A DNA stretch of 64,000 nt from Thermoplasmatota archaeon. Its GTDB lineage: Archaea; Thermoplasmatota; Penumbrarchaeia; JASLWR01. The notes beneath the pieces are model-generated. The model did no database searches, was not told the DNA's origin, and was given only the letters and a program-made list of their open reading frames with translations. The stretch lies in NCBI GenBank assembly GCA_030740765.1, contig JASLWR010000006.1:27402-91401 (forward strand), read 5' to 3'. Position 1 is the stretch's first letter. The number at the start of each line of letters is the position of its first letter. Shown here piece by piece: positions 11,701-20,325 of the stretch. A program made the translations under genes and the position numbers.

Positions 11701-11915
11701 AGGACGAAGAAGACGATATTGAGGAAATCGTGGAATCATTTGAAATTGATATAGTCTGTCCCCGATGTGAAAGTCTCTTTCCCGCGGTGAGTGAAGGTAA
11801 ATGGCCCCTGGTTATTGACTGCCCGGAATGCGGAGCCAAGGGACGCATCATCGAGAAAATGATGGGGGATATTGTCAATGGTGAAAATCTCGATAACCCC
11901 TGCGGGCTCATCTGA
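5721..11915 (+). CDS. Giant PKD-domain surface protein with C-terminal anchor and cytosolic zinc ribbon
   Basis: A 2064-residue protein. A signal peptide (about 10-33) precedes a long ectodomain rich in N-x-S/T sequons. Residues about 40-1020 contain repeated beta-sandwich units of roughly 85 residues, often starting with a D-x-D/N-G-x-x-x-D-D calcium-like loop and ending in a carboxypeptidase-regulatory/CnaB-like strand. Residues about 1025-1710 hold PKD domains (AGPD...DPDG...WDFEGD, later DVDGDGKTD). One membrane helix lies at about 1833-1853. The tail of about 210 residues is acidic and has a CPRC...CPEC zinc ribbon near 2013. ATG at 5721 is chosen over upstream starts because it gives a clean signal peptide. 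The last 14 codons and the stop come from the hairpin element starting at 11871, so the native C-terminus may have been changed. Probably S-layer-associated; ligand unknown. Confidence 0.8.
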   Translation: MKKINEFPLTRLMSVLTIFIFIFPGISFFFDTSAIAENRAVPPLPLQNPAGAVLDNNEYFEWVEYSIRDGDDDGKNDRVKISFGVLTDGITERVRVNMTVSNNTGDIVKRDMMEFNARRRGANLTDTYFEYKVGTTGIYNFNLTLSDIAHDKVEDHSNRTNVSLYFNSRRYSLSLSAIVDDFNGNGTANDVLVICTDKESLPVLNASILIDGMLEGLTDERGKIYIYNLSGQHHEADAFYSIYHANTDFDISQPRPAMLLVDPEPMDFDGDSYHDDLRVYATLPDSSPAIGAIVQVGGSYVGLIGVEGWAQFENISQGDYSVRVSYQLPRTAIVSYSYFYAEGPLITEYDMNFYSIYARITNADGGSSNNDLEIYCDVDISDDVTAQVHINATVFNQWAEKTAFANTSYMATGWEYDDQYIYIYNLSEGYHTVRCELFDHNWTLRDVRTQTDVTVYGNDTPINVDKMVDDLDGGGSMNDVLFYAHLKYQDEVNATIKIFFSSNDTEFNSTLTDKWGMSWVDNLPEGEYYFEAYRAQGELADFGNFTIYNRILQTFQTMEHLRDQSGDGFHDDFVIYAYDDQGRPDILTQVTIYEKESGYIIRQGWTRGNLLGPGYFIAENLYTGDYVFTAVHVGPVFEKNISSGLIHSYHDWHYYYMPLFMDVEVFDGNNSGYRDDVLIKVNDSEGQPMNRTSVSISNNYMFEEKLTNENGTVIFYNLPGGNYRTYSENYRNDPPMRGESTFISNGPVAIRFGYFIDYIRCGDEDFRRNDISIAGRVYSSADGWENITVLMNMTYESNGTVHSFENRTFLGDGYNWMVYNLKDVGYEEYSISLILLDGNHSQIAIMNFTNIVVYEAKPILNTYAILMDAKWLYLRAAYAGETFFQSTFELYNSTGLVNRTRNVERQYFGDLYPDDYRWNITEESLNLTDHGELLIDGNYTFSSYLRDYDFDGYYDDFYLSIRYTNRTRVDNAEVRVYDANGLLLTTGNTSGGFELLNLSMGNYTYILTHNQKTLMSGRFYSYTNGYPNKPPSANISHPRNGSTYLVGNNIYFDAGNSTDMDMNDSIYYTWISDVDGLMSHRENFNTSILSIGVHNITLHCDDGHDNNVSTSIIVRVLPLNKLPLADAGPDKNSYINEAVDFLGSASDPDGVLVRFEWDFEGDAIYDWSSDKNGPVNHSYDSPGLYRARFRVTDDRGGLAVDSCNVSIIYSNRPPMADAGDNRSLFTGEKCVLDGTSSYDPDEIYGDQIVAFNWSCITHTIDLQEENSSEPYFYPGESGIYEFTLTVLDSNGQWSQELDRVWITVENRINSAPVAEAGSPRSSFIGDIFILDGSGSFDPDPEGYIEAYEWKCTNHSDIDLANASSARAEFTPGEEGIYTFSLRVKDNREDWSEFDFVNISVSEIIIPNSAPRAVVSPVQAARVFEPVTFSAAGSFDPDDDTNGNGKIDGSEKDKLQYQWDVDGDGKTDTTGRTTTYVYNSPGTFIVNLTVTDPEGLSDGEEFSIVVKPENHPPEASIDQGGKIVFNLDTQKILSAYSTYDPQEDKDENGKLSAEEIMGLNFFWDADMNRDSDGNGIKDDDTDWTGVEFSLDYSEYGTYVVGLKVLDHEGLSDVDSQEIVINSPPLDLEISFSASTNIYYKDQPLTFQGSCHDPDGTDRYLKFIWDMDSNGVPDIYGESVEFYYEEDGRKVVTLTVEDRYGASEKITASIEILPPIETMVETPEIISPRGGKITGTAITVEASVEDDRILWLEASITGEKWKKMRRQSGGNLWKYDFDMGSSRVINIYVRGVLKDFSGRTVYTDRVSVTVRLEDEGEGTDEKNEKIWEKYDIELGFVAAVLILFIVLLLVVRARRAPDYSRMIKDIYSEKAKRRKAGETKRERETSQEAEDEDGFTEVDAEVLEEEEDTEMAIEDGDEEYMERMIEELKAGDMILSHSGTKRTVISVNGPEMHVTRTMKDGTTKKERANKLMLQLRSDAISDIILAEEGVEKEELEDEEDDIEEIVESFEIDIVCPRCESLFPAVSEGKWPLVIDCPECGAKGRIIEKMMGDIVNGENLDNPCGLI

Positions 11916-12253
11916 CTTGCCCGCTCCTGATGTATGGACATACATCTGTATTTGCGGGGACGTTACCCCGCAAACAGGGTGCGGTCAAGTCTCGACAAAA
12001 AGTCGAGGTTTGCAGCTTGGTAATCCTCGACAAATCAGAGATTTGCCTGGCATGACAGGGCGTGACCTGTCATAGTTCGTGGAATCGCGGGCCAGTAGAT
12101 CTCCGGAGGAAATCGATGGCTCAGTTGAGCCCGAAGGGTGTCTCCGGAGTGAAATGGGAGCCTGTAGGTTTGCAAAGGAAATCGAAGGCTCAGCAATGCC
12201 CAAAGGGTATTGCGGAACGAAGTGGGAGCCCGAAGGGTTGATTCCGCTGAATC
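11871..12253 (+). mobile_element. Hairpin element copy A (constant ends, variable interior)
   Basis: A 383-bp element starting ATTGTCAATGGTGAAAATCT and ending with the small palindrome GATTCCGCTGAATC (12240-12253). Between them are many hairpins: GATGTATG/CATACATC (11929-11946), TTTGCGGGG/CCCCGCAAA (11951-11974), CTCGAC/GTCGAG (11991-12007), TGACAGG/CCTGTCA (12053-12072), GGCTCA/TGAGCC and GCAATGCCC/GGGTATTGC. Copies B, C and D share the ends and some internal blocks. It supplies the stop codon of the surface-protein gene and ends exactly before the stop of the opposing GIY-YIG gene. No open reading frame of substance and no obvious target duplication are seen. Confidence 0.7.
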
Positions 12254-12652
12254 TCATTTAACACATTTGTATTCCAGGCTGTGTGCAATATCCTCCAGCC
12301 GTTCTTGCTCCTGAGAGAAGAACAGGTGTGATCGGCACCTGCAATCCGATGAGCCGAATCCCTTGACGGAAGCCGTTAGCGAGGCGTAACGTGCGGCGCT
12401 GCTGCATTCCAGTCTTTTATCAGAAATTATCGTCCAAACGCCCACCACCTTGCTGATCAGAAGTAGGTAATCCACGTGCCAGAATATTTTCTTATTGTCG
12501 CTGAGATGACGCGATATCCTTGATTCAAGGGAGTTGAGAGCCGAGCCGGTATAGGCGTAGTAACCCGCACTGAAATCCAAACTACCCAATGCTCCGACCC
12601 GTATGCAGGTATCCTTCTCAACCTGTATAATGAGAATGTAACTGCCTTTCAT
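12254..12652 (-). CDS. Uri-type GIY-YIG domain protein (DUF123)
   Basis: A 132-residue protein of the archaeal/bacterial DUF123 group (COG1833), related to the GIY-YIG nuclease fold. The core motif YYAYTGSALNSLESRISRHL is followed by FWHVDYLL, matching the family pattern YAYxGSA...RIxRH...HWHIDYL, and a C-terminal Cys/His-rich stretch (GSSDCRCRSHLFF). ATG at 12652 is chosen over an upstream TTG (12670) because GGGGAAGG sits immediately before it. The stop TGA (12254-12256) abuts the end of hairpin element A. The family is presumed to act in DNA repair or RNA cleavage, but no activity is established. Confidence 0.85.
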   Translation of the reverse strand: MKGSYILIIQVEKDTCIRVGALGSLDFSAGYYAYTGSALNSLESRISRHLSDNKKIFWHVDYLLLISKVVGVWTIISDKRLECSSAARYASLTASVKGFGSSDCRCRSHLFFSQEQERLEDIAHSLEYKCVK

Positions 12653-12799
12653 AATGCCTTCCCCGGACAAGGAATTTTATAGAATATCTACGTAACGCGA
12701 GAATATTTATTTCATATAGTCCTCAAAATAATTAAATATCTTGATTTGGTTGATTAGCATTGATTATTTGAATTTTAATAATTACCTAGAGATATTCCT

Positions 12800-15700
12800 A
12801 TGAAAGGAAGGACGATAATGGTTTTTCTTGTTATTATATTACTGACGGTTCCCTTCGAATTGAATTTTTTTCTCACGGGAGAAAAAGCGGATATACGGAG
12901 CGGCGAGCACGAGTATCCGGATGGCAATTATTTCTCAGGTGATCGGGACAATGAGGCAGTAACCTTCACAAAGGTCACTGATGAAGCTGGTCTCTCGGGA
13001 AAGAGCTCCAATCACTTTGCGTGGGGAGATTATAACAACGACGGCTATCAGGACCTTTTAATGGGTTCGAAGCTATACAGGAACAATGGGGCCCCCGGTT
13101 GGAACTTCACCGACGTGACCTCGGCAGCAGGAATTAGCGGCGGGGGGAACGGTGTCTGGGCGGATTACGATAACGATGGTGACCTGGATTTCTATACATC
13201 GGGTAATAAGTTATGGAAGAACAACGGGGCCCCAGGGTACAACTTCACAGACGAGACCTATGCAGCAGGGAATCTCACCACGCCAGACCCCACAATGGCT
13301 GCCGGATGGGGGGACTTCGATCGGGACGGGGACGTTGACCTGTACGTGGTAAACGGCGAAAGATACAATGACGGTGACCCAGCGTTCTATGCCGACATTT
13401 TTTTCAGTAACAACGGGGACGGAACCTTTACAGACCGAACTGTACAGACGGGATTGGACACTACTAACAAAAAAGCCTACGGGCGAAGCGTGAACTGGGG
13501 TGACTACAACAACGATGGCTGGATAGATATACATGTGGGTAATTACCGTCTTTGTCCCAATTATCTCTGGCGAAATGATCGTGACGGGACCTTCACAGAT
13601 GTGGCAGCAGAGACCAATACGACGGGAGATTATGATGACGACCGTTACTTTGACCAACAAGCGAAAGATACCTATGGGGATGGAACCTGGGGGCCTACCT
13701 ACGGCCATACAATAGGTTCGGCCTGGGGCGACCTTGACAACGATGGTGATCTGGATCTTTGGGATTCGAATCTCGTTCATAAATACGTGGGACCCACCAA
13801 TTGGCCCAACATGCCCTATGATATTCGCGGGTACGTGTGCGACGACTCCAAGGTCTATCGGAACAGCGGTGCTCCCGGGTTCGATTTCACGGACATGCGG
13901 CCAAGCTCCGGGATAGCATACATGCCAATAGGCGGTCAAGGCAAGTACGCTGGAGACGAGTTGTGGTCAGGAGTTGCCATGGGAGATTACGACAATGACG
14001 GTGATCTCGACGTGTTCGTCCCACAGATATACGATCTGAGTTATGCCCCTTCTCTTCTTTACAGAAATAATGACGATGGAACATTCACTCAGGTCGCTAA
14101 CGCACTGGGGTTGGAATCCTTCAATCATTACGGCGGAAGCTGGTGCGATTACGATAACGACGGCGATCTGGACCTGATCTCCGGAGGAAAAAAGCCGTTT
14201 TCCGATGGTACTTACGAAGCTCATCTTTTCAGAAACAACGGTAATTCCAATCATTATCTCCACGTGGATCTGGTGGGAACCGAAAATAATAAAATCGGAT
14301 TGGGGGCCCGTGTCAAGATCACTTCGGAAGGAGAGAGCCAGATACGGGAGGTGGAGGGAGGAATGGGCAGCCACGGCCATCAGAATTCCATTACGGTAGA
14401 GTTCGGACTTGGCTCGAAAGCAACCATTGATGAGGTGGAAGTCACCTGGCCCGATGGAAAGACGCAGTTGATACGAAATCCCGCAATAGACCAAACCCTT
14501 GAAATTACCGAGAGCGATAAGGCCCCGTCCATAACGGGCGTGACCGTGTCAGAGACCGACGTGGATGAGGATGAGAAAATAACATTCGGCGGGTCTGCAA
14601 CCGACCCTGATGGCACCATTTCGAAGTATGAATGGGATTTCGAGGGGGACGGGGTTTATGATTACAGTTCACCAAACTCGGCTACAGTCCAGCACGGTTA
14701 TCCAAAGCACGGTGAATATTTCGCAAAACTTCGTGTATGGGACAATACGGGCTTGCTGGGTGACGCGGAAAGCACTATTTATATCAGTGTGAATAACCTT
14801 CTGCCGGTGGCGCAAATTGCAGGAGATACCGTGGGAATCGAGGAACAAAGTTTCCATTTTACCGGTGCGGACAGTTCAGATACGGCCAATGACCTTGGAA
14901 ACCTCTCATATTACCTGAATTTCGGAGACGGGAATGACACCGGTTGGGTGAATTTTACCGAGTATGATCACATTTATCCCGATATGGGTAGTTACACAGT
15001 GCGGCTCATAGTAAAGGACGATGAAGGAGAAACATCCAGTGACACCCTCAGGGTGACCGTTAAGAACATGGTCCCCGCCCCACAAATATTTGGCATTGAG
15101 GAAGGAGTGGAGGATACCGCCATCACCTTCAATGCCTCCTGTAACGATACTCTGGGCGACCTGGATCTCATAAAATATGCATGGGATTTCGGTGATGACG
15201 ACGATACTGATTTCAGTGATGAAAATACCACGTCCCACACGTACATCGAGAGTGGTATATATACAGTAACCCTCCGTGTAAAAGACAGGCACAATACGAT
15301 AAATTCAACGACGCATATCCTGAATATTTCCAATGTTCTACCTAGGTGCACTTCTCTTGAAAAAATGGTGGGCGACGAGGACGAGCCCGTTTCGTTCTAC
15401 GGCGATGGTTTCGATACGCCATCGGATGCAGACACTCTCCAGTACCAATGGGATTTCGGTGATGGAACAAGATCGATATGGTTGGATACATCTCTCATAA
15501 ACCATATTTATACTCAGGCAGGAAACTACACGGCGGTATTGACGGTGGAGGACGACGATGGGGATACCGGCCAATGCTATGTGAACGTTAGTATCCGAAA
15601 TATCATTCCATCGCTGGATCTTAAAATATCAACCGATAACATATACGAAGACGATATTGTGAAATTCACCGGATCGGGAGGGGACTCCGACTCGGATGAA

Positions 15701-17098
15701 GACGACCTTTTATTCAGAATAAATTTCGGCGATGGAAATGAAACAGGGTGGCAAAGCGAGGTGGATTTCACTCACTCCTATAACTTTTCGGGACAATACG
15801 ATGTAATAATGGAAATAATGGATAACAGCAACGATACCACCCAGGTGTCAAGGCAAATAGTCGTGATAAACATGGCTCCCACGGCTTCTTTCGGCCACTC
15901 GCCAAAAAGGGACCTGGATGAGATGACGGTAATAAACTTCGACGCCAGCGCCAGCATGGATACGCTATCGGACAGGGGCAGACTGAATTACACGTGGAAA
16001 ATGGGTGCCAGGAAGACATTGTACGGTAAAAAGGTTGCCAATACGTTCCTTTCTTCCGGTAAACAGGTAGTAAAACTTACCGTTCGAGATGATGACGGCC
16101 ATACCGGTTCTACAAGCCAGACCCTAACGATAGAGAACATTGATCCGGTGGCCCTGATCGATCATTTATCAAGTAAGGTAAAGGTCGGGGAGTCGGTAGA
16201 ATTCGACGCAAGCGGTTCCACCGACACGCCTGGAGACATGGAAGGGTTGGAGTATGAGTGGAGGATAGGTTCCCTGAAGAAGTACGGGATGAAGATCCAG
16301 CATAGCTTCGACACCCCCAATACCTACAAGGTATACCTAACCGTGACCGATGAAGACGGTGGTTTCGATGAAAATTACGTGATAATCACTGTTACCGACG
16401 ATTCTACCGAGAAACCCAATGAATCGGGTGGATCGACTTCCTGGATCATAGTTGGCGTGATAATAATAATCATTTTGGTGGCTAGCGCCCTGGTTATGAT
16501 CCTCCTGAGAAAGAAAAAGAAACCGGAGACCGAGCCGACCTTGCCGGACGAGGATATGAATTTTGCATATCAGGGAGAGGAGAACGCGGAACCACCTGCC
16601 GTTCCTTCGATACCGCTGACAGATGAGGCAATACCGACGCAGGCGGCAGCTCCGATCTGCACCGGTTGCGGCCAATCATCCGAATACTACCCGGTGTATG
16701 ATTGTTACTGGTGTGAACCATGCCAGGAATACGTATATCCCGTGGAATCGTCCGAGGTCGCGGTGAACGAAGACTCTCTCTGGAATCCGTCCCCGGTTAC
16801 CTTGCCTGGGGCACAGGAGAAACTCCCGGTTACCTCGATGGGTGGGGCAACGGAACCTCTCAAAGCACTTCCTGAGCCCCGGTTGGATAGCTTGGACGGA
16901 CTCGATCCGGACGTAGACGAAGAGGTCAAAGAGGAGTCCGAAGTCCAAAACAAGCAGGAAGATGTGATTGATACAACTGAGAATGAAAAAATTCCGGTGC
17001 CGCAGCAGGATGAAAAGCCCGTGGGGGAAGCACCCGCTAAAATTATCAGGAAAAAAGTGGTACGGAAAGTGGTGAAAAAGAATATGAATTCTCAGTGA
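12800..17098 (+). CDS. FG-GAP / ASPIC-UnbV / PKD surface protein with zinc-ribbon tail
   Basis: A 1432-residue protein. After a signal peptide (about 1-27) come FG-GAP/VCBS-type repeats of the form WGDYNNDGYxDL (about 50-480), integrin-like Ca2+-binding beta-propeller blades. An ASPIC/UnbV domain follows (about 495-570; GGMGSHGHQNS, EVTWPDGK), then about six PKD domains (about 575-1200; repeated WDFGDG/NFGDGNETGW). One membrane helix lies at about 1214-1236. The roughly 195-residue tail carries a zinc ribbon (CTGC...CYWCEPC, about 1286-1308) and a strongly basic end (KKVVRKVVKK). The protein at 52212-56015 is a paralogue with the same order of domains. ATG at 12800 is used; ATG 12818 would also leave a signal peptide. 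Likely an adhesin or large surface sensor; ligand unknown. Confidence 0.85.
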   Translation: MKGRTIMVFLVIILLTVPFELNFFLTGEKADIRSGEHEYPDGNYFSGDRDNEAVTFTKVTDEAGLSGKSSNHFAWGDYNNDGYQDLLMGSKLYRNNGAPGWNFTDVTSAAGISGGGNGVWADYDNDGDLDFYTSGNKLWKNNGAPGYNFTDETYAAGNLTTPDPTMAAGWGDFDRDGDVDLYVVNGERYNDGDPAFYADIFFSNNGDGTFTDRTVQTGLDTTNKKAYGRSVNWGDYNNDGWIDIHVGNYRLCPNYLWRNDRDGTFTDVAAETNTTGDYDDDRYFDQQAKDTYGDGTWGPTYGHTIGSAWGDLDNDGDLDLWDSNLVHKYVGPTNWPNMPYDIRGYVCDDSKVYRNSGAPGFDFTDMRPSSGIAYMPIGGQGKYAGDELWSGVAMGDYDNDGDLDVFVPQIYDLSYAPSLLYRNNDDGTFTQVANALGLESFNHYGGSWCDYDNDGDLDLISGGKKPFSDGTYEAHLFRNNGNSNHYLHVDLVGTENNKIGLGARVKITSEGESQIREVEGGMGSHGHQNSITVEFGLGSKATIDEVEVTWPDGKTQLIRNPAIDQTLEITESDKAPSITGVTVSETDVDEDEKITFGGSATDPDGTISKYEWDFEGDGVYDYSSPNSATVQHGYPKHGEYFAKLRVWDNTGLLGDAESTIYISVNNLLPVAQIAGDTVGIEEQSFHFTGADSSDTANDLGNLSYYLNFGDGNDTGWVNFTEYDHIYPDMGSYTVRLIVKDDEGETSSDTLRVTVKNMVPAPQIFGIEEGVEDTAITFNASCNDTLGDLDLIKYAWDFGDDDDTDFSDENTTSHTYIESGIYTVTLRVKDRHNTINSTTHILNISNVLPRCTSLEKMVGDEDEPVSFYGDGFDTPSDADTLQYQWDFGDGTRSIWLDTSLINHIYTQAGNYTAVLTVEDDDGDTGQCYVNVSIRNIIPSLDLKISTDNIYEDDIVKFTGSGGDSDSDEDDLLFRINFGDGNETGWQSEVDFTHSYNFSGQYDVIMEIMDNSNDTTQVSRQIVVINMAPTASFGHSPKRDLDEMTVINFDASASMDTLSDRGRLNYTWKMGARKTLYGKKVANTFLSSGKQVVKLTVRDDDGHTGSTSQTLTIENIDPVALIDHLSSKVKVGESVEFDASGSTDTPGDMEGLEYEWRIGSLKKYGMKIQHSFDTPNTYKVYLTVTDEDGGFDENYVIITVTDDSTEKPNESGGSTSWIIVGVIIIIILVASALVMILLRKKKKPETEPTLPDEDMNFAYQGEENAEPPAVPSIPLTDEAIPTQAAAPICTGCGQSSEYYPVYDCYWCEPCQEYVYPVESSEVAVNEDSLWNPSPVTLPGAQEKLPVTSMGGATEPLKALPEPRLDSLDGLDPDVDEEVKEESEVQNKQEDVIDTTENEKIPVPQQDEKPVGEAPAKIIRKKVVRKVVKKNMNSQ

Positions 17099-17408
17099 TG
17101 GTTGAGATAGTGTCCATACCAACCATTGCTTTTCAAGATCGGCATAATCCAGTTTTCACTCAAGGTAGAATGTTGATCTCGATCTATGAGATCCCTAGTA
17201 CCCGGGGTCCAGAGAGTGCAAAACATTAGTATGTAAATAATAAAAAATTTTTTATCCGATTCAAGCAAGTAGTGTTTCTTCTCCTTCGAAAGCTTACGCT
17301 AATTATGAGGAACTAACAGATTTTGCAGGAAAACCTGACCCTTACCAGAAGCATCCTTCCCCGGGTGTTACCTCTCCGTTATCGCCTTTTCTGGTGTTTT
17401 ACCCCGTA
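17099..17408. other. Intergenic region, no gene recognised
   Basis: About 310 bp between converging genes. It contains a short inverted repeat near 17178-17200 (GATCTCGATCTATGAGATC) and an A/T-rich run near 17240-17255 that could help end transcription of the upstream surface-protein gene. No RNA gene or element end was recognised. Confidence 0.4.
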
Positions 17409-17540
17409 CTATCTCTTATAGATCGTATAAAGACAGTGTGAACATCTCCAGATCTCGAAGATGTCCTCGCCCCGAGAGAAGGGCAATAAAGATCCCTCCT
17501 CGCACTTCGGACATGGCGGGAAAATCGTATTCAAAGCCAT
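17409..17540 (-). CDS. Very small zinc-ribbon protein
   Basis: A 43-residue protein that is almost nothing but a zinc ribbon: CPKC near residue 10 and CSHC near 34, with a basic end (YTIYKR). The frame is open further upstream to 17681 (90 residues). ATG at 17540 is preferred because a near-consensus ribosome site, GGAGGTGG, lies 4 nt before it and the upstream extension has no recognisable content. The function is unknown; such micro-proteins often bind nucleic acid or partner proteins. It converges on the surface-protein gene and is divergent from the membrane regulator at 17833. Confidence 0.55.
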   Translation of the reverse strand: MALNTIFPPCPKCEEGSLLPFSRGEDIFEIWRCSHCLYTIYKR

Positions 17541-17832
17541 TACTCCACCTCCAAAACATAGAATCAATCCTTCCCTTTTAAAACTTTTGGCAAATTCCGC
17601 CTCGCAAATAACGGATTTATCAAGAAAATCTATAACGGTTTTTCGATCCAAAAATTCGGTGATTTCCGTAATTTTAATCACTCAATATGACCCTATGTCC
17701 GTTTAAAATGTTGTACAACATATTTTATATAGGAGTAAGGATAATATTAAATTATACACATCGGAACTTCATTATAAGTAGGAATCAAATTAAAATCAAT
17801 GGTTTCGACATATAGAAAAACAGAGTGATAAA

Positions 17833-20325
17833 ATGATACGCGAGGAGCGAAAGGTGTTATTCTCTATTGCCGTCATAATGGCAATGGGGTTGGTTCTGAT
17901 CCTCCTGTTTCAATCCTCACTCTGGAGTGATGAGAATATCAATAATTACGCCGCGCAACCCGAAGCCCCTGAAGCGGGTATCAGATCTGAAAACTACTCA
18001 TTTTCCATATCCTTAAATGAAACAGAACACGTACTTTATCTCGAACCCGGGCTTGTAAAGGAGATGGAGCTTGAGATCACCAATACGGGCGAGGAGAATG
18101 ATTCCTATACGGTGAGTGCGTCACCCGTTGAAGAACCTTGGCCTTATTTGATATCCCATTCACGCTCACCCTCACTAGCCCCTCATGAGGATTTTTTGAT
18201 AAAATTGAACGTAACGGCCCCTAATGACCTATTTTTATATCCCCGAGAATACGTATTCGAAATCAAGACAGCTTCAGTGAACCAGACCGAAATAACGAAC
18301 AATATCACTTTGCTTCTTATTCTCACATCCATCGATATTGATATGGAGATAGGATTGCGCGACGAGAATGGCGATGAAGTATCCGATATGGAAATTGACG
18401 GTAACCGAAACGAACTATTATTCCTGTCCCTTGTCAATAGTGGCAATGTTTTTGATGAATATGAGGTTTCCATCTCTGGCTTGTCCCAAGGTTGGAGTGC
18501 ATATTTCAGAACCGGAACTCAAAGTATTTTGGTAGAGCTTGGACCGGGGAACGTCAGATCGTCAGTTCAGGAGTTGATTGTAGTAAGCTGCAACAGAAAT
18601 TCGACCGAGAGCAGTCATCTGGTGATATTGGCCAATTCCACGGCCCCCGTGACAGGACAACCCATTTCCAAGACCATCACGGTAAGCCTGGAAAAAAGAA
18701 CGCGAGAGATTCCCGTGATACTCGAATCCGAAATTAAATACCTGCTCGTCGACCCCGGGGAAGAGGTCGAGATTCCCGTGACCGCTACAAACTTCGGGTC
18801 CAATGGCATCGCCTTCAAACCCTTGGTGAACGGAAGCCTCCCTCAATGGATCAAGATCATGGACAATCCGGCGACCCACGACGTGATCCAAGGGCAATCA
18901 AGTGCCGAATATCTCTTCAAATTCTCAATCGGAAAGGATACGCTAGCCAACTCCGAGCACATCATCGGTTTCACCGGGACCTGCAGAGAAGATTACGGTC
19001 GGGTATTCGATATCTGGGTTCATCTGAAGGTTCGACAAGTATTCAACCTCACGGCCACCATCGATACAAGCTCGGTACAATTGGATGAAGGAGAGGCAGA
19101 GCAGATCGTTATTACACTCCATAACAACGGGAACGGCGAGGAAGACGTCGATATATATCGGGAATGGAACGATTCGCTATGGGTAAACACCAGTTACAAC
19201 CGGGTCGTTCTTGCACCATTCGAGACGAAGAACGCAACATTTAATATCTCCGTCCGGGACACTGAAAAAGCCTCTTCCGACGAATATAGCCTTACACTGG
19301 TATCATCCAGGAATACAATAATTTTCAAAATCAATATTACGGTAGTAAAAGATGTACCAAACCACCTCCCCGATCTTGCGATCAAGGAAGAAGAATCGAG
19401 CATATCATATAACGGACATACGTCCAATGGATTCGCTTTCCTCAACTTTGCCGTGGTCAATCTTGGGAATGACGATAGTGGTTATTTCACTATAAGCGTG
19501 CGGACAATTAACAAACTGGGTAGTATCTCCCAGACTCTTCTGAACAGGCGGGAGGACAATCTGGCACCCCACGATACACTTTATTTTTCCATACCGATCA
19601 CACCCAAGCAGGCCGATCTTAAGGTAACGGTTGAACTGGACGATGGTCACGAGGTGGAGGAAACCAACGAGACCAACAACCTTCTCACGATCAATATTTA
19701 CCCGAACAACAGTGACAGCGAGCCAAATTACGCTGTTTCGCCCGAAGAAGGTTTTATTCCCTCACCGATATATATTACCGGAGGTGGGATTATATTCCTC
19801 GTGATAGTCCTTACCGTCATATACGGTCTTGGAACCGAATCCACCAAATACTCCATGTTATCTGTATTCGTACCCCTGTATTCCAAAATGATGAGAGAGG
19901 ATATTCTATCACACGCCACTCGTGAAAAGGTCTATCACTTTGTGAAGAACCATCCCGGAGAGCACTACCGCTCCATACTCGAAAGTCTGGAGCTGAAGAA
20001 CGGCACCCTCAGTTACCACTTGAAGACCCTTGAAAAACGGGAGTTCATAGTATCCAAGAAAGATGGACCGTACAGGCGATTCTATCTACACGGCTCTCCG
20101 TCAAAGCAGAAGGTCTATATTAACGGGCTTCGAAAGAAATTATACGATTTTATTTTAAAAAATCCCGGGCTCAGCCAAAAAGAGATCGCAAAGATGATGA
20201 AATGTACGTCCCCCACCGTTAACTATCACGTCAACAATATGGTCAACCAGGGACTGGTGGATATAACCAGGAAAGGCAGGGAAACCCACTGCTTTGCCAT
20301 CAATTCCCAGAACCTGCAGCAATGA
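17833..20325 (+). CDS. Membrane-anchored regulator: large ectodomain, two winged helices in the cytosol
   Basis: An 830-residue protein with TM1 at about 8-27, an ectodomain of about 600 residues, TM2 at about 643-665 and a cytosolic C-terminus. The ectodomain consists of beta-sandwich repeats like the NPCBM-associated/NEW3 and CARDB families (the last, about 510-625, has the CARDB pattern ...VELDDGHEVEETNETNN). The tail has two consecutive ArsR/MarR-like winged helices: about 694-760 (HYRSILESLELKNGTLSYHL, RRFY) and about 765-828 (LSQKEIAKMMKCTSPTVNYH). This is a one-component membrane receptor that could bind DNA while anchored. The target is unknown; neighbouring surface-protein genes are candidates. 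ATG at 17833 is used. Confidence 0.82.
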   Translation: MIREERKVLFSIAVIMAMGLVLILLFQSSLWSDENINNYAAQPEAPEAGIRSENYSFSISLNETEHVLYLEPGLVKEMELEITNTGEENDSYTVSASPVEEPWPYLISHSRSPSLAPHEDFLIKLNVTAPNDLFLYPREYVFEIKTASVNQTEITNNITLLLILTSIDIDMEIGLRDENGDEVSDMEIDGNRNELLFLSLVNSGNVFDEYEVSISGLSQGWSAYFRTGTQSILVELGPGNVRSSVQELIVVSCNRNSTESSHLVILANSTAPVTGQPISKTITVSLEKRTREIPVILESEIKYLLVDPGEEVEIPVTATNFGSNGIAFKPLVNGSLPQWIKIMDNPATHDVIQGQSSAEYLFKFSIGKDTLANSEHIIGFTGTCREDYGRVFDIWVHLKVRQVFNLTATIDTSSVQLDEGEAEQIVITLHNNGNGEEDVDIYREWNDSLWVNTSYNRVVLAPFETKNATFNISVRDTEKASSDEYSLTLVSSRNTIIFKINITVVKDVPNHLPDLAIKEEESSISYNGHTSNGFAFLNFAVVNLGNDDSGYFTISVRTINKLGSISQTLLNRREDNLAPHDTLYFSIPITPKQADLKVTVELDDGHEVEETNETNNLLTINIYPNNSDSEPNYAVSPEEGFIPSPIYITGGGIIFLVIVLTVIYGLGTESTKYSMLSVFVPLYSKMMREDILSHATREKVYHFVKNHPGEHYRSILESLELKNGTLSYHLKTLEKREFIVSKKDGPYRRFYLHGSPSKQKVYINGLRKKLYDFILKNPGLSQKEIAKMMKCTSPTVNYHVNNMVNQGLVDITRKGRETHCFAINSQNLQQ

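Noticed and set aside
11871..12253. CRISPR array
   Set aside because: The inverted repeats differ from each other in sequence and spacing; there is no repeated direct unit with unique spacers and no cas operon nearby.
13211..13939. Reverse-strand open frame of 242 codons in the FG-GAP region
   Set aside because: It is complementary to the repetitive Asp/Gly/Asn codons of the surface-protein gene and yields a Val/Ile/Gly-rich product with no domain.
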